A stretch of DNA of 64,000 nt. Source: Aliidiomarina sp. Lineage in GTDB: Bacteria; Pseudomonadota; Gammaproteobacteria; Enterobacterales; Alteromonadaceae. Below are positions 7,659 to 16,682 of the stretch, piece by piece. Position numbers and translations under genes: made by a program. The notes under the pieces are model-generated. The model did not search any database. It was not told the DNA's origin and saw only the letters and a list, made by a program, of their open reading frames with translations. How positions within the stretch are numbered: the stretch's first letter is position 1; each line of letters opens with the position of its first letter. Location: positions 1 through 64,000 of the forward strand of contig NZ_JAIUMR010000013.1 of assembly GCF_022565475.1 (NCBI RefSeq). Reading direction: 5' to 3'.

Positions 7659-8192
7659 TTATTTGCTTTCTTGAGCGCGGGCGTAAGAAGACGCGATTTC
7701 TTCTTTCGCGGCAGCTGCGTCATCCCAGCCTTCGACTTTTACCCATTTGCCTTTTTCAAGCTCTTTGTAACGCTCGAAGAAGTGCGTAATTTGGGCACGA
7801 AGCAGCTCTGGAAGGTCATTCACGTCTTGAATGTGATCGTACTCTTTGCTCAATTTACTGATCGGTACAGCAACAACTTTTGCGTCTTCACCAGATTCAT
7901 CGCTCATCTTTAAAACACCAACAGGGCGGCAGCGAATCACTGAACCCGGCAGCAATGGGTAAGGCGTTGGTACAAGGATATCAACAGGGTCACCGTCAAG
8001 TGACAAAGTATCATTCACGTAACCGTAGTTGCACGGGTAGAACATAGGTGCCGACATGAAACGATCAACCCAAACGGTGCCAGTGTCTTTGTCCACTTCA
8101 TATTTGATAGGGTCTGCATTGGCAGGGATCTCGATGATCACATTGATTTCTTCAGGCAAGTTCTTGCCTGCTGGTACAGCGTTTAAACTCAT
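7659..8192 (-). CDS. ppa: Inorganic pyrophosphatase (family I)
   Basis: A 177-aa cytoplasmic enzyme hydrolysing pyrophosphate to phosphate, which pulls biosynthetic reactions forward. The family I signature DGDPVDILV (about residues 65-73) carries the three metal-binding Asp residues. [19 protein letters not shown] and the C-terminal KWVKVEGW also match the family, and the length fits E. coli Ppa (176 aa). It is first in a run with the ABC ATPase, permease and DUF3299 genes on the same strand. The ATPase follows after 8 bases, so read-through is likely. Confidence 0.97.
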   Translation of the reverse strand: MSLNAVPAGKNLPEEINVIIEIPANADPIKYEVDKDTGTVWVDRFMSAPMFYPCNYGYVNDTLSLDGDPVDILVPTPYPLLPGSVIRCRPVGVLKMSDESGEDAKVVAVPISKLSKEYDHIQDVNDLPELLRAQITHFFERYKELEKGKWVKVEGWDDAAAAKEEIASSYARAQESK

Positions 8193-8308
8193 GTCAGTTC
8201 CTTTATCTTGCTAAGCTTGATTTGTGCTTTGCGCATGCAAAGTCGGATAAATTTTAGATCGCTCAAGTATAACGAAGCTTTTCGGTTAAACTCAAAGCAA
8301 TTAGCGTG

Positions 8309-8353
8309 AAAACTGTTAGTTTTATCTTAAATTCAGCGTTAACTGACAGTTTT
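8309..8353 (-). terminator. Probable terminator of fbp
   Basis: The arms AAAACTGTTAGTT (8309-8321) and AACTGACAGTTTT (8341-8353) pair with a single mismatch and a 19-nt loop. On the minus strand the hairpin ends in TTTT just after the fbp stop. The loop is large and the stem AT-rich, so strength is uncertain. Confidence 0.5.
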
Positions 8354-8374
8354 TCTCATGTTTCCGTGTCCAAA

Positions 8375-9376
8375 TTACACCGTCGGCGCGTCTGGACGAT
8401 CGCATGGAATACGTTTGTAGTAATCGAGACAGGTATCGACTTCGTTGCGCGAACCCATAATGACAGACACGCGTTGATGAATTTCCGTCGGTTGTAACGA
8501 CATAATTCGTTCGTAACCCGTGCTTGCGCGACCACCGGCTTGCTCAACGAGGAAGCTCATGGGATTCGCTTCGTAGAGCAACCGCAGCTTACATGGTTTA
8601 TCTGGATGTTTGCAGTCAGCTGGGTAGGTGAAGATTCCGCCTCGAGTCAAAATGCGATGCACGTCAGAGACCATAGCCGCGTTCCAACGCATGTTGAAGT
8701 TCTTACCGCGGGGACCGAGTTCACCGGTTAATAAATCGGCAATATAGGTCTGCATCGGCTTGGTCCAATGGCGTTGATTGGACATGTTCACTGCAAATTC
8801 GTGGGTATCGCTTGGGACCGTTAGTTTATCGACGGTCAACAGAAACTCACCGACACGGTGGTCGAGTGTGAATACACGGACACCCTGTCCGGTGGTCATC
8901 ACCAGTAATGACGACGGTCCATAGAGGATATAACCGGCGGCGATTTGTTCGTCGCCAGTTTGCAAAAAGAGCTCTTTTCCTTCCGCGGCGTGTTTTGGTT
9001 TCTCAAGGATTGAAAAAATGGTTCCAACGGAACCATTGATATCGATATTCGAGCTACCGTCCAGTGGATCATATGCGACCAGATACTTGGCGTCTGGGTT
9101 ACCCATGACCACGTCATCTTCTTCTTCGGACGCAACAGCATGCACAAGATTGGTCTCCAGCAGCATATTCTTAATGAGCTGATTAGAGACGACGTCGAGT
9201 TTCTTTTGCGTTTCACCTTGAATATTTTCATCGAGTGTTGAGCCGAGGGTGCCGGCCAAGCTGCCTTGATGTAAACGGTGTGAGATTTCTTTTGCTGCGG
9301 TGAGCAGGGTATTGATCACGGAAATAAGATGTAAAGGGACGTGATCATTGTTCAGAACGGGAATCAGGCGTTGCAT
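8375..9376 (-). CDS. fbp: Fructose-1,6-bisphosphatase class 1
   Basis: A 333-aa cytoplasmic gluconeogenic enzyme converting fructose 1,6-bisphosphate to fructose 6-phosphate. The metal-binding motifs ASEEEDDVV (about 87-95) and [10 protein letters not shown] (about 108-117) are intact. The C-terminal substrate segment [20 protein letters not shown] is also present. The length matches E. coli Fbp (332 aa). It is divergent from mpl and is followed by ppa on the same strand after about 180 bases and a probable terminator. Confidence 0.97.
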   Translation of the reverse strand: MQRLIPVLNNDHVPLHLISVINTLLTAAKEISHRLHQGSLAGTLGSTLDENIQGETQKKLDVVSNQLIKNMLLETNLVHAVASEEEDDVVMGNPDAKYLVAYDPLDGSSNIDINGSVGTIFSILEKPKHAAEGKELFLQTGDEQIAAGYILYGPSSLLVMTTGQGVRVFTLDHRVGEFLLTVDKLTVPSDTHEFAVNMSNQRHWTKPMQTYIADLLTGELGPRGKNFNMRWNAAMVSDVHRILTRGGIFTYPADCKHPDKPCKLRLLYEANPMSFLVEQAGGRASTGYERIMSLQPTEIHQRVSVIMGSRNEVDTCLDYYKRIPCDRPDAPTV

Positions 9377-9552
9377 GATTAGCCTCTGTTAAAGTGCGTT
9401 TAGGTCGTTGCCGGAAACGCTCTGTAGTGTACCGTAAAATCTTCTTCGATGCTTCCTTTTTGATCACCAAGCGAAGACTCACGCTAATGATCGTTTGGCA
9501 TGGAGGTGTTACAATGTTGGGCTTGGTCAAAAGGAGTCAGGGGAAAGGGCTT

Positions 9553-10950
9553 ATGCACATTCATGTGCTTGGAATTTGTGGCACCTTTATGGGTGGAATA
9601 GCAGCGCTTGCTCAACAATTAGGCCACCGAGTAACGGGGTCTGACCGGAATGTTTATCCGCCCATGAGCACACAGCTTGAAGCGTTAGGTATTGAGTTGT
9701 CCAACGATGACGATTTAAGTCAGCTAGAACCCGCACCTGACCTCGTGATTATTGGTAATGCGCTGAGCCGCGGTCACGCCTTAGTTGAAGAAGTTTTGGC
9801 TCGTCGGCTGCCTTACATTTCCGGTCCGCAATGGCTTGGCGAACAAATTCTTCGGCATAAGCATGTGCTCGCTGTCGCTGGAACACATGGCAAAACAACG
9901 ACAGCATCGATGTTGGTTTGGATTCTCGAGCAAGCGCATAAATCGCCGAGCTTTTTAGTCGGCGGGGTGGTACAGCCATTTGCACAGACCGCAAGACTCA
10001 CCGAGAGCGATTATTTTGTCGTTGAAGCTGATGAATATGATACTGCTTTTTTTGATAAACGCTCCAAGTTTTTGCACTATTTTGCCGATACCCTCGTACT
10101 CAATAACCTTGAATTTGACCATGCGGATATTTTTGCTGACCTTGCCGCCATTCAAAAACAGTTTGGTTTTTTGTTGCGCACAGTTCCGCGTGACGGCACA
10201 GTGATCACGCCGCGCACAGAGCAAGCTTTAACTGAGGTGCTTGCGGGCGGCTGTTGGTCGCAGCAAGTGGCGTTGGAGTCTATCTTAAAGCCAAATCAAG
10301 CTCGGCAGAACAAGGGCTGGGAAGTTGCTCTTGAAGATGCCGCAGGTCAGCGGTTTAGCGTGTATCATGACGGGGTTTTGCAAGGCTCGGTGGATTGGGA
10401 GCTAATTGGCACGCACAATGTCGCCAACGCGACGATGGCAATGTTGGCCGCGGTGCAGATTGGTGTGCCCGCACGTGATGCCTTATCGGCGTTAAATTCG
10501 TTCACAGCACCAGCGCGACGGTTGCAGCTTAAAGGCATTGTTGCTGGTGTTTCAGTGTATGACGATTTTGCGCATCACCCGACAGCGATTGCCACAACAT
10601 TGCAAGCGATGCGGGCTCGATTTGGTGACAACGCCCGAATTATCGCAGTTTTTGAGCCGCGCTCGAATACCATGAAAGCGGGCGTGCATGAGCACACATT
10701 AGCCGCGGCATTTGCCGAAGCTGACGCTGTGTATGCGTTGAATGCATCGCAACAATGGGATTTACAAGGACAACTGAGTCAAGGACATTCTCATGCCGTT
10801 GTCCGACAAACGGTGACTGACCTTGCGAACAGTGTGTTGCAACGACCTGCGGCTGACGAGCATTGGGTGGTGATGAGTAATGGCGGTTTTGGTGGTATCC
10901 ATCAGCTATTGCTCGATGGGCTGCACGCTCGCAGTGAAGCAGAAGCATAA
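9553..10950 (+). CDS. mpl: UDP-MurNAc:L-Ala-gamma-D-Glu-meso-DAP ligase
   Basis: A 465-aa Mur-ligase-fold enzyme of cell-wall recycling. It joins the recovered tripeptide L-Ala-gamma-D-Glu-mDAP to UDP-MurNAc using ATP. The N-terminus MHIHVLGICGTFMGG is typical of Mpl. The ATP loop GTHGKTTT lies at about residues 114-121, followed by EADEYDTAFFDKRSKF and a C-terminal VYDDFAHHPTA. The start at 9553 matches the family N-terminus, and the 53 in-frame residues upstream look non-coding. ubiX follows after about 40 bases on the same strand. The role fits with anmK, amgK and murU elsewhere in the window. Confidence 0.96.
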   Translation: MHIHVLGICGTFMGGIAALAQQLGHRVTGSDRNVYPPMSTQLEALGIELSNDDDLSQLEPAPDLVIIGNALSRGHALVEEVLARRLPYISGPQWLGEQILRHKHVLAVAGTHGKTTTASMLVWILEQAHKSPSFLVGGVVQPFAQTARLTESDYFVVEADEYDTAFFDKRSKFLHYFADTLVLNNLEFDHADIFADLAAIQKQFGFLLRTVPRDGTVITPRTEQALTEVLAGGCWSQQVALESILKPNQARQNKGWEVALEDAAGQRFSVYHDGVLQGSVDWELIGTHNVANATMAMLAAVQIGVPARDALSALNSFTAPARRLQLKGIVAGVSVYDDFAHHPTAIATTLQAMRARFGDNARIIAVFEPRSNTMKAGVHEHTLAAAFAEADAVYALNASQQWDLQGQLSQGHSHAVVRQTVTDLANSVLQRPAADEHWVVMSNGGFGGIHQLLLDGLHARSEAEA

Positions 10951-10993
10951 GCAAACGAGATTTATCGTTGGAAGGTAAGCTCAGGAGGTGACG

Positions 10994-11632
10994 ATGCAAG
11001 AGAAAAACACACCAAATCAGCAGCGGATCACCGTGGCATTGACGGGTGCGTCGGGCATGCCTTACGCCTTGCGTTTACTAGAATGCTTGCTGGCGCAAGG
11101 CCAACAGGTGTATCTCCTCATTTCGAGTGCTGCGCGTGTGGTACTGGCAACGGAAGAGAACCTTAAATTATCGGGCTCGCCGTCAGCTATGCAGGCAGAG
11201 CTGTGTCAGCGTTTTAATGTGAATGCTGAGCAGCTACAAGTGTTTGGCAAGGAAGAATGGTTTTCACCGGTTGCTTCCGGTTCAGCAGCGCCTAAACGTA
11301 TGGTCGTTATCCCGTGCTCAACCGGCAGCCTTTCGGCAATCGCAACAGGCGCTAGTGATAACTTAATTGAACGGGCTGCTGATGTGGTCTTGAAAGAACG
11401 TGGACAGTTGATTTTAGTGCCACGTGAAATGCCCTTGCATAGCATCCACCTGCAACACATGCTGACGCTCGCGAATATGGGAGCAACCATCATGCCGGCG
11501 GCACCGGGCTTTTATCATCAACCAACATCAATTCGTGATTTGGTCGACTTTGTTGTTGCGCGAATCCTTGATCATCTCGAATTAGGGCAAGACATCATGC
11601 CTCGTTGGGGCTACGACTCGCGCTCCTCTTAA
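10994..11632 (+). CDS. ubiX: Flavin prenyltransferase UbiX
   Basis: A 212-aa enzyme attaching a dimethylallyl group to FMN to make prenylated FMN, the cofactor of UbiD in ubiquinone synthesis. The flavin-binding N-terminus [20 protein letters not shown], the central [30 protein letters not shown] region and the late [10 protein letters not shown] motif all match the family (quoted only as landmarks). The ATG at 10994 sits 5 bases after an AGGAGG site. A GTG at 10988 overlaps that site and is unlikely to be used. It lies between mpl and yadG on the same strand. Confidence 0.95.
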   Translation: MQEKNTPNQQRITVALTGASGMPYALRLLECLLAQGQQVYLLISSAARVVLATEENLKLSGSPSAMQAELCQRFNVNAEQLQVFGKEEWFSPVASGSAAPKRMVVIPCSTGSLSAIATGASDNLIERAADVVLKERGQLILVPREMPLHSIHLQHMLTLANMGATIMPAAPGFYHQPTSIRDLVDFVVARILDHLELGQDIMPRWGYDSRSS

Positions 11633-11650
11633 TAGCATTCGGAGAATTGT

Positions 11651-12583
11651 ATGACCTACGCACTGGAAATCAGTGATTTGCGGAAAACTTACCGTGGCGG
11701 ATTTGAAGCGCTAAAAGGGCTTAATCTGACCGTTAAAGAGGGCGATTTTTACGCGCTACTTGGGCCGAATGGTGCCGGTAAGTCGACCACGATTGGCATT
11801 ATTTCATCGCTGGTCAATAAGTCTGCCGGTTCCGTTAAAGTGTTCGGCTATGACCTTGATAGCCAAATTAATGAAGTTAAACAGCATATTGGGTTAGTGC
11901 CACAAGAGTTCAATTTCAACCAATTTGAAACCTTGATGCAAATCGTCGTGAATCAAGCTGGTTACTATGGTGTGTCACGTACGCTGGCGAAAGAGCGTGC
12001 GGAAAAGTATTTAAAGCAACTCGGCTTATGGGATAAACGCAATGAGCGGGCAAGAAACTTGTCGGGCGGTATGAAACGCCGTTTGATGATTGCGCGAGCG
12101 TTATTGCACGAACCAAAACTATTAATTCTTGATGAACCGACAGCAGGCGTCGATATCGAGTTACGTCGTTCGATGTGGGACTTCTTAACCCGCATTAATA
12201 AAGAAGGTGTGACGATTATATTAACGACACATTATCTCGAAGAAGCGGAAATGTTGTGTCGCAACATTGGCATTATCGATAAAGGCCAGATCATCGAGAA
12301 CACAACGATGAAAGCGTTGTTGAATAAATTAAACGTTGAAACCTTTGTATTGGATTTAGAGCAAAATGAGCAACGCCCACACGTGTCTTCGGCGACGATG
12401 CGTATTGTTGACGATCACACCATTGAAGTCGATGTCGCAAAGTCAGCCGGTTTAAACTCCGTTTTTGCTGAGCTGAGCGCCCAAAATATTAAGGTCTTGT
12501 CAATGCGCAATAAGGCGAACCGCCTCGAAGAACTTTTCGTGAATCTGGTTGAACAAGGTCGTGAAGCAAAGGAGTCGGTGTAA
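11651..12583 (+). CDS. yadG: ABC-2 type transporter ATP-binding protein, YadG-like
   Basis: A 310-aa cytoplasmic ATPase with Walker A GPNGAGKS (about residues 38-45), signature LSGGMKRR, Walker B LLILDEPTAGVD and H-loop TTHYLEEAE. A C-terminal extension of about 90 residues follows the core. It matches YadG, the partner of the YadH permease next door, which starts one base after this stop codon. The substrate of YadGH is unknown. GGAGAATT precedes the ATG at 11651. Confidence 0.93.
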   Translation: MTYALEISDLRKTYRGGFEALKGLNLTVKEGDFYALLGPNGAGKSTTIGIISSLVNKSAGSVKVFGYDLDSQINEVKQHIGLVPQEFNFNQFETLMQIVVNQAGYYGVSRTLAKERAEKYLKQLGLWDKRNERARNLSGGMKRRLMIARALLHEPKLLILDEPTAGVDIELRRSMWDFLTRINKEGVTIILTTHYLEEAEMLCRNIGIIDKGQIIENTTMKALLNKLNVETFVLDLEQNEQRPHVSSATMRIVDDHTIEVDVAKSAGLNSVFAELSAQNIKVLSMRNKANRLEELFVNLVEQGREAKESV

Positions 12584-12584
12584 C

Positions 12585-13358
12585 ATGCGTAATCCAATTT
12601 ACTTCACCGCATTAAAAACAATTTGGATCAAAGAATGCACCCGATTTTTGCGCATTTGGGTGCAAACATTAGTTCCGCCGGCAATTACCATGACACTCTA
12701 TTTTATTATTTTCGGCAGCCTCATTGGTTCGCGAATTGGTGAAATGGGTGGCGTCAGCTATATGGAATTCATTGTACCTGGGCTGATTATGATGTCGGTC
12801 ATTACCAATGCGTACTCGAATGTAGCCTCATCGTTTTTTAGCGCTAAGTTCCAGCGTAACTTGGAAGAAATGTTAGTTGCGCCAGTGTCCAACATTACGA
12901 TTATTCTTGGCTATATTGGTGGTGGTGTCGCACGCGCCTTGCTTGTCGCTGTTATTGTGACGCTTGTGTCTGGCTTCTTTGTGCCGCTCAATATCCAGAG
13001 TTACGGCATGATCGTGATTACGGTGCTGTTAACCGCGACGCTGTTTGCCTTGGGCGGTCTATTAAACGCCATGTTTGCCAAATCCTTTGACGACATTTCG
13101 ATTATCCCGACGTTTATCCTCACGCCACTGACCTATTTAGGCGGTGTCTTCTATTCGATTTCGTTATTGCCGCAATTTTGGCAAAACGTATCGCAGTTCA
13201 ATCCAATTATTTACATGGTCAACGGTTTTCGCTATGGCTTTATCGGCGTTTCCGATATTCAGCCGATGACAGCAATTGCCGTGCTTCTGATCTTTAATGC
13301 TGTTTTCTTTACCCTCGCTTGGTACTTGTTAAAGCGCGGCACAGGAACTCGGACTTAG
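12585..13358 (+). CDS. yadH: ABC-2 type transporter permease, YadH-like
   Basis: A 257-aa inner-membrane permease with about six membrane segments and the ABC-2 family segments FIVPGLIMMSVITNAYSNV and PTFILTPLTYLGGVFYS. The start at 12585 is preferred: GGAG lies about 10 bases upstream, the ATG follows the yadG stop by one base, and MRNPIYFTALKTIWIKE matches YadH N-termini. The longer in-frame start at 12549 lies inside yadG. It forms a two-gene transporter with yadG. Its cargo is unknown. Confidence 0.93.
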   Translation: MRNPIYFTALKTIWIKECTRFLRIWVQTLVPPAITMTLYFIIFGSLIGSRIGEMGGVSYMEFIVPGLIMMSVITNAYSNVASSFFSAKFQRNLEEMLVAPVSNITIILGYIGGGVARALLVAVIVTLVSGFFVPLNIQSYGMIVITVLLTATLFALGGLLNAMFAKSFDDISIIPTFILTPLTYLGGVFYSISLLPQFWQNVSQFNPIIYMVNGFRYGFIGVSDIQPMTAIAVLLIFNAVFFTLAWYLLKRGTGTRT

Positions 13359-13361
13359 GTC

Positions 13362-14114
13362 ATGAAACAGGAATCAAGAGCGATTGAAAGCAATCAAGAG
13401 GGTGTTCACCCTGACGTCGCTGCGGCAGTTGCTCGCTATTGGCACAGCGAATTTCAAAAGCCAGTCGCGGAGCACAGTTTAGCCGCTTTTCGTGAAATCG
13501 ATGCCTTGCTCACAAACAATAGCAAGCCGCTGATTTTGGACTCCTGTTGTGGCGTCGGTGAAAGCACAGCACATCTTGCTGCTCGATATCCTGATGCTTT
13601 AGTGGTCGGTGTAGATAAGTCGGCTCATCGACTCGGTAAGCATGTCGCGCATCGCCGACCTGAGCAGCAAGGCGAATACGCGCTAGTTCGAGCAGACCTC
13701 AATGACTTCTGGCGTTTGGCGGTTACGGCACAATGGCCTGTGCAGCGGCATTTCTTGCTTTACCCCAACCCGTGGCCGAAGAAGAAGCATCTTGGCCGCA
13801 GGTGGCATGGTGCGCCAGTTTTCCCAGCGTTAGTGCAACTTGGTGGTGAACTGGAAATGCGCAGTAATTGGCCGATCTACCTTCGCGAGTTTGCGCTCGC
13901 GCTGGCATGTTTACAAATTCCAGCTAAGGTAAAAGAACTTGCACAAGATATCGAACCAATGACCCCGTTTGAACGTAAATACCAAGCCAGTGGCCAGCCG
14001 CTTTGGCAACTGTCGGCGACTTTACAAACGCCGTCACTGTTATCTCAGTCGCGAAGAGCTGCTTTACAGGAAGTAGCGAGTGACGGTGGAAATGTGCTAG
14101 AGTTGCCGGCTTAA
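13362..14114 (+). CDS. TrmB-like SAM-dependent methyltransferase (divergent)
   Basis: A 250-aa Rossmann methyltransferase related to tRNA (guanine-N7) methyltransferase TrmB. The SAM site LDSCCGVGEST is at about residues 59-69, followed by VVGVDKSAHRL and the TrmB hallmark PNPWPKKKHLGRR at about 137-149. In canonical TrmB the hallmark is F-x-D-P-W-x-K-x-R-H. Here Asp is replaced by Asn, and the later T-D-x-x-x-Y motif appears as SNWPIY. It is therefore probably a diverged paralogue with a different RNA or other target, and a standard trmB may exist elsewhere. It starts 3 bases after yadH and precedes panP. Confidence 0.75.
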   Translation: MKQESRAIESNQEGVHPDVAAAVARYWHSEFQKPVAEHSLAAFREIDALLTNNSKPLILDSCCGVGESTAHLAARYPDALVVGVDKSAHRLGKHVAHRRPEQQGEYALVRADLNDFWRLAVTAQWPVQRHFLLYPNPWPKKKHLGRRWHGAPVFPALVQLGGELEMRSNWPIYLREFALALACLQIPAKVKELAQDIEPMTPFERKYQASGQPLWQLSATLQTPSLLSQSRRAALQEVASDGGNVLELPA

Positions 14115-14135
14115 AATTTTAGTCAGGAGAATTGT

Positions 14136-15797
14136 GTGGCGCCGAAAACAACCGCTGAAGTCAGCATGGAATCGTTGTTCCGCATCTTTACGGTGCCGGA
14201 AGCGCCTGATTCTACGTTGGGTAAAATCGAGCAACACTTGTCAGAGAATCTTGAAGATTTTCTGTCGTCTCATATTGTTGCGCAAGAACGCCCCCTGCAT
14301 GAAATTGAGCAAGAGTTCGCAGCGAGCACAATTCCGGAACAGCCTGAGTTTGTCTCCACCCATACCGAAACCTTGTTAAAAAAACTCGTTTCGCAGTCAG
14401 TCCATACTGCATCGCCCCGATTTATCGGCCATATGACGTCAGCGCTGCCGTATTTCTTGCTGCCGTTGGCAAAACTGATGGTTGGTTTGAATCAGAACTT
14501 GGTGAAGATCGAAACATCAAAGGCATTTACCCCGCTTGAGCGAAATGTGCTGGGGATGCTGCATCACCTCGTTTACGGCGAGTCGGAAGCCTTTTACCAT
14601 CGTTGGATGCATAATGCAGAATACTCGCTCGGTGCCTTTTGCTCGGGTGGTACGATCGCCAATATTTCTGCTTTGTGGGTAGCCCGCAACAATCTTCTGG
14701 CACCCAGAAAAGGCTTCGCAGGTGTCGGTGCTGAAGGACTTGCCGCCGGTCTGATGCATTGTGGCTATAACCGACTGGTCATTTTAGTCTCTGAGCGTGG
14801 CCATTATTCGCTCGGTAAAGCAGCCGATGTTCTCGGTATTGGCCGGCAGAATATTGTCACGGTTGCCACGGACGAGAATAATCGCATTCGTATCGATGCA
14901 CTGCGTGAAACAGCCGCGAAGGTTACCGCTGAAGGTGGCCGTGTTCTCGCAATCGTCGGTATTGCGGGTACGACGGAAACCGGTCATATCGATCCACTGC
15001 AAGAGATGGCGAAGATTGCCCAAGAATATCGAACGCATTTCCATGTTGATGCAGCGTGGGGTGGCGCGACCCTCATGTCGAGTCACTATCGTCCGCTATT
15101 GGCTGGGATTGAGCTTGCGGATAGCGTGACCATTGACGCTCATAAGCAAATGTATGTGCCGATGGGCGCTGGCATGGTACTTTTCAAAGATCCAGGCTTG
15201 GTCAATGCGATTGAACATCACGCTGAATATATTATTCGCCGTGGTTCGAAAGACTTAGGGAGTCATACGATGGAAGGCTCGCGGCCAGGAATGGCAATGC
15301 TGGTTTACTCAGCATTACATGTCATGGGCCGCACCGGCTATGAGTTGTTGATTGATACCAGTATTCAAAAAGCCAAATATTTCGCTGATCTTATTGAATC
15401 TCAGGATGACTTTGAAGTTATCACCTATCCGGAACTGTGTATTTTAACCTACCGTTATGTGCCGTTTGGTTTAAAAGAGAGCTTAAAAAACGCGAGTGAC
15501 GATCAGCTGAAAGTGATCACGCCATTATTGAATACGCTGACGCGCTTTATTCAAAAAACGCAGCGCGAGAATGGCCGTTCGTTTGTTTCTCGAACTAAAT
15601 TGACACCTGCACAATATAATCACGAAGGGAGCGTCGTCTTTCGTTCAGTCTTGGCGAATCCATTAACGACGGAGAGTATGCTGCAGGAAATTATTGCAGA
15701 GCAACGTGACATTGCTGCGACGGCAAAAAACTTGATGCCACAAATCAAGGCCGCAGCGGAGCATTGCGGCCTGTTAGTGGTCGATTCAGCGTCCTAA
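14136..15797 (+). CDS. panP: PLP-dependent aspartate 1-decarboxylase PanP
   Basis: A 553-aa group II PLP decarboxylase. The cofactor motifs are FCSGGTIANISAL, HVDAAWGGA and the PLP-binding DAHKQMY, with Lys337 as the likely Schiff-base residue. The full-length character matches the putative aspartate decarboxylase family TIGR03799 (PanP), shown in Vibrio to make beta-alanine in place of the pyruvoyl enzyme PanD. The context supports this strongly: panC and panB lie immediately beyond on the opposite strand, with the panP and panC stops overlapping by 4 bases. The start is GTG at 14136 with AGGAGA upstream. A glutamate decarboxylase role is less likely given the neighbours. Confidence 0.88.
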   Translation: MAPKTTAEVSMESLFRIFTVPEAPDSTLGKIEQHLSENLEDFLSSHIVAQERPLHEIEQEFAASTIPEQPEFVSTHTETLLKKLVSQSVHTASPRFIGHMTSALPYFLLPLAKLMVGLNQNLVKIETSKAFTPLERNVLGMLHHLVYGESEAFYHRWMHNAEYSLGAFCSGGTIANISALWVARNNLLAPRKGFAGVGAEGLAAGLMHCGYNRLVILVSERGHYSLGKAADVLGIGRQNIVTVATDENNRIRIDALRETAAKVTAEGGRVLAIVGIAGTTETGHIDPLQEMAKIAQEYRTHFHVDAAWGGATLMSSHYRPLLAGIELADSVTIDAHKQMYVPMGAGMVLFKDPGLVNAIEHHAEYIIRRGSKDLGSHTMEGSRPGMAMLVYSALHVMGRTGYELLIDTSIQKAKYFADLIESQDDFEVITYPELCILTYRYVPFGLKESLKNASDDQLKVITPLLNTLTRFIQKTQRENGRSFVSRTKLTPAQYNHEGSVVFRSVLANPLTTESMLQEIIAEQRDIAATAKNLMPQIKAAAEHCGLLVVDSAS

Positions 15798-16642
15798 CAG
15801 GACACTTCTAAATTATCAATCAAACGCGTTTTTCCTAAGTACGCCGCGACCAAGATGACGAGCTGATGATCGTGGTCTGCGGCGGGCGCCAAGTCGTGCT
15901 GGCGTCGGATACTGACATAATCCGGTGTAAAGCCATTTGCTTTGAGGAGGAGTTTCGCGTCATTCTCGAGTGTGCTGAAGTCCTTGCGACCTGATTGAAG
16001 TGCTTCAGCAATCTGTTGCATCGCACGATACACGCTTGTGGCTTGCTTGTGTTCATGATCACTCAAGTAGCCATTGCGCGAGCTTAGTGCGAGACCATCG
16101 TTGGCACGTATAGTCTCAATACCGTGTATGGAAACTGGCAACGAGAGATCTTCGGCCATGAGGCGAATGACCATCAACTGTTGGTAGTCTTTTTTGCCGA
16201 ATACTGCATGATCCGGCTGCACCATGTTAAATAACTTACAAACAATCGTCGCGACGCCACGAAAATGACCGGGTCGCGAGGCTCCGCACAAAATATCACT
16301 TAGATGAGGCACTTCGACGTACGTTTGTTCACTTAAACCACGCGGGTAAATCAGACCGGTGTCGGGCGTAAACACCGCGTCGGCACCTCGCGCAGTTAGC
16401 GCTTGCATATCTGCGGCTAGTGTTCGCGGATATTTGTCGAGATCCTCGTTCGCCCCGAACTGCAGCGGATTGACGTAGATACTGACAATGACTTTATCTG
16501 CTAGCTTCTTTGCGGCATCGACGAGCTGAAGATGACCTTCATGTAGGTTCCCCATCGTCGGCACAAACGCCACAACAGAACCTTGCTGTGACCACTGGCG
16601 ACGAGTTTTACGCAATTGTTCAAGGGATTCGAGATGCAGCAT
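15794..16642 (-). CDS. panC: Pantothenate synthetase
   Basis: A 282-aa cytoplasmic enzyme condensing pantoate with beta-alanine, using ATP, to give pantothenate. The nucleotidyltransferase motif FVPTMGNLHEGHLQLV (about 27-42) carries the HxGH signature. VSIYVNPLQFGANEDLDKYPR and FGKKDYQQL are also typical, as is SSRNGYLS. The length is normal for the family. It lies downstream of panB on the same strand, and its 3' end overlaps convergent panP by 4 bases. Beta-alanine presumably comes from PanP. Confidence 0.97.
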   Translation of the reverse strand: MLHLESLEQLRKTRRQWSQQGSVVAFVPTMGNLHEGHLQLVDAAKKLADKVIVSIYVNPLQFGANEDLDKYPRTLAADMQALTARGADAVFTPDTGLIYPRGLSEQTYVEVPHLSDILCGASRPGHFRGVATIVCKLFNMVQPDHAVFGKKDYQQLMVIRLMAEDLSLPVSIHGIETIRANDGLALSSRNGYLSDHEHKQATSVYRAMQQIAEALQSGRKDFSTLENDAKLLLKANGFTPDYVSIRRQHDLAPAADHDHQLVILVAAYLGKTRLIDNLEVSC

Positions 16643-16682
16643 AGCGCTTTCCGTGTAAGTTGATAGTCAAGTTAGAGACGAC

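Noticed and set aside
13362-14114. Canonical TrmB
   Set aside because: Two signature positions differ, so only TrmB-like is claimed.
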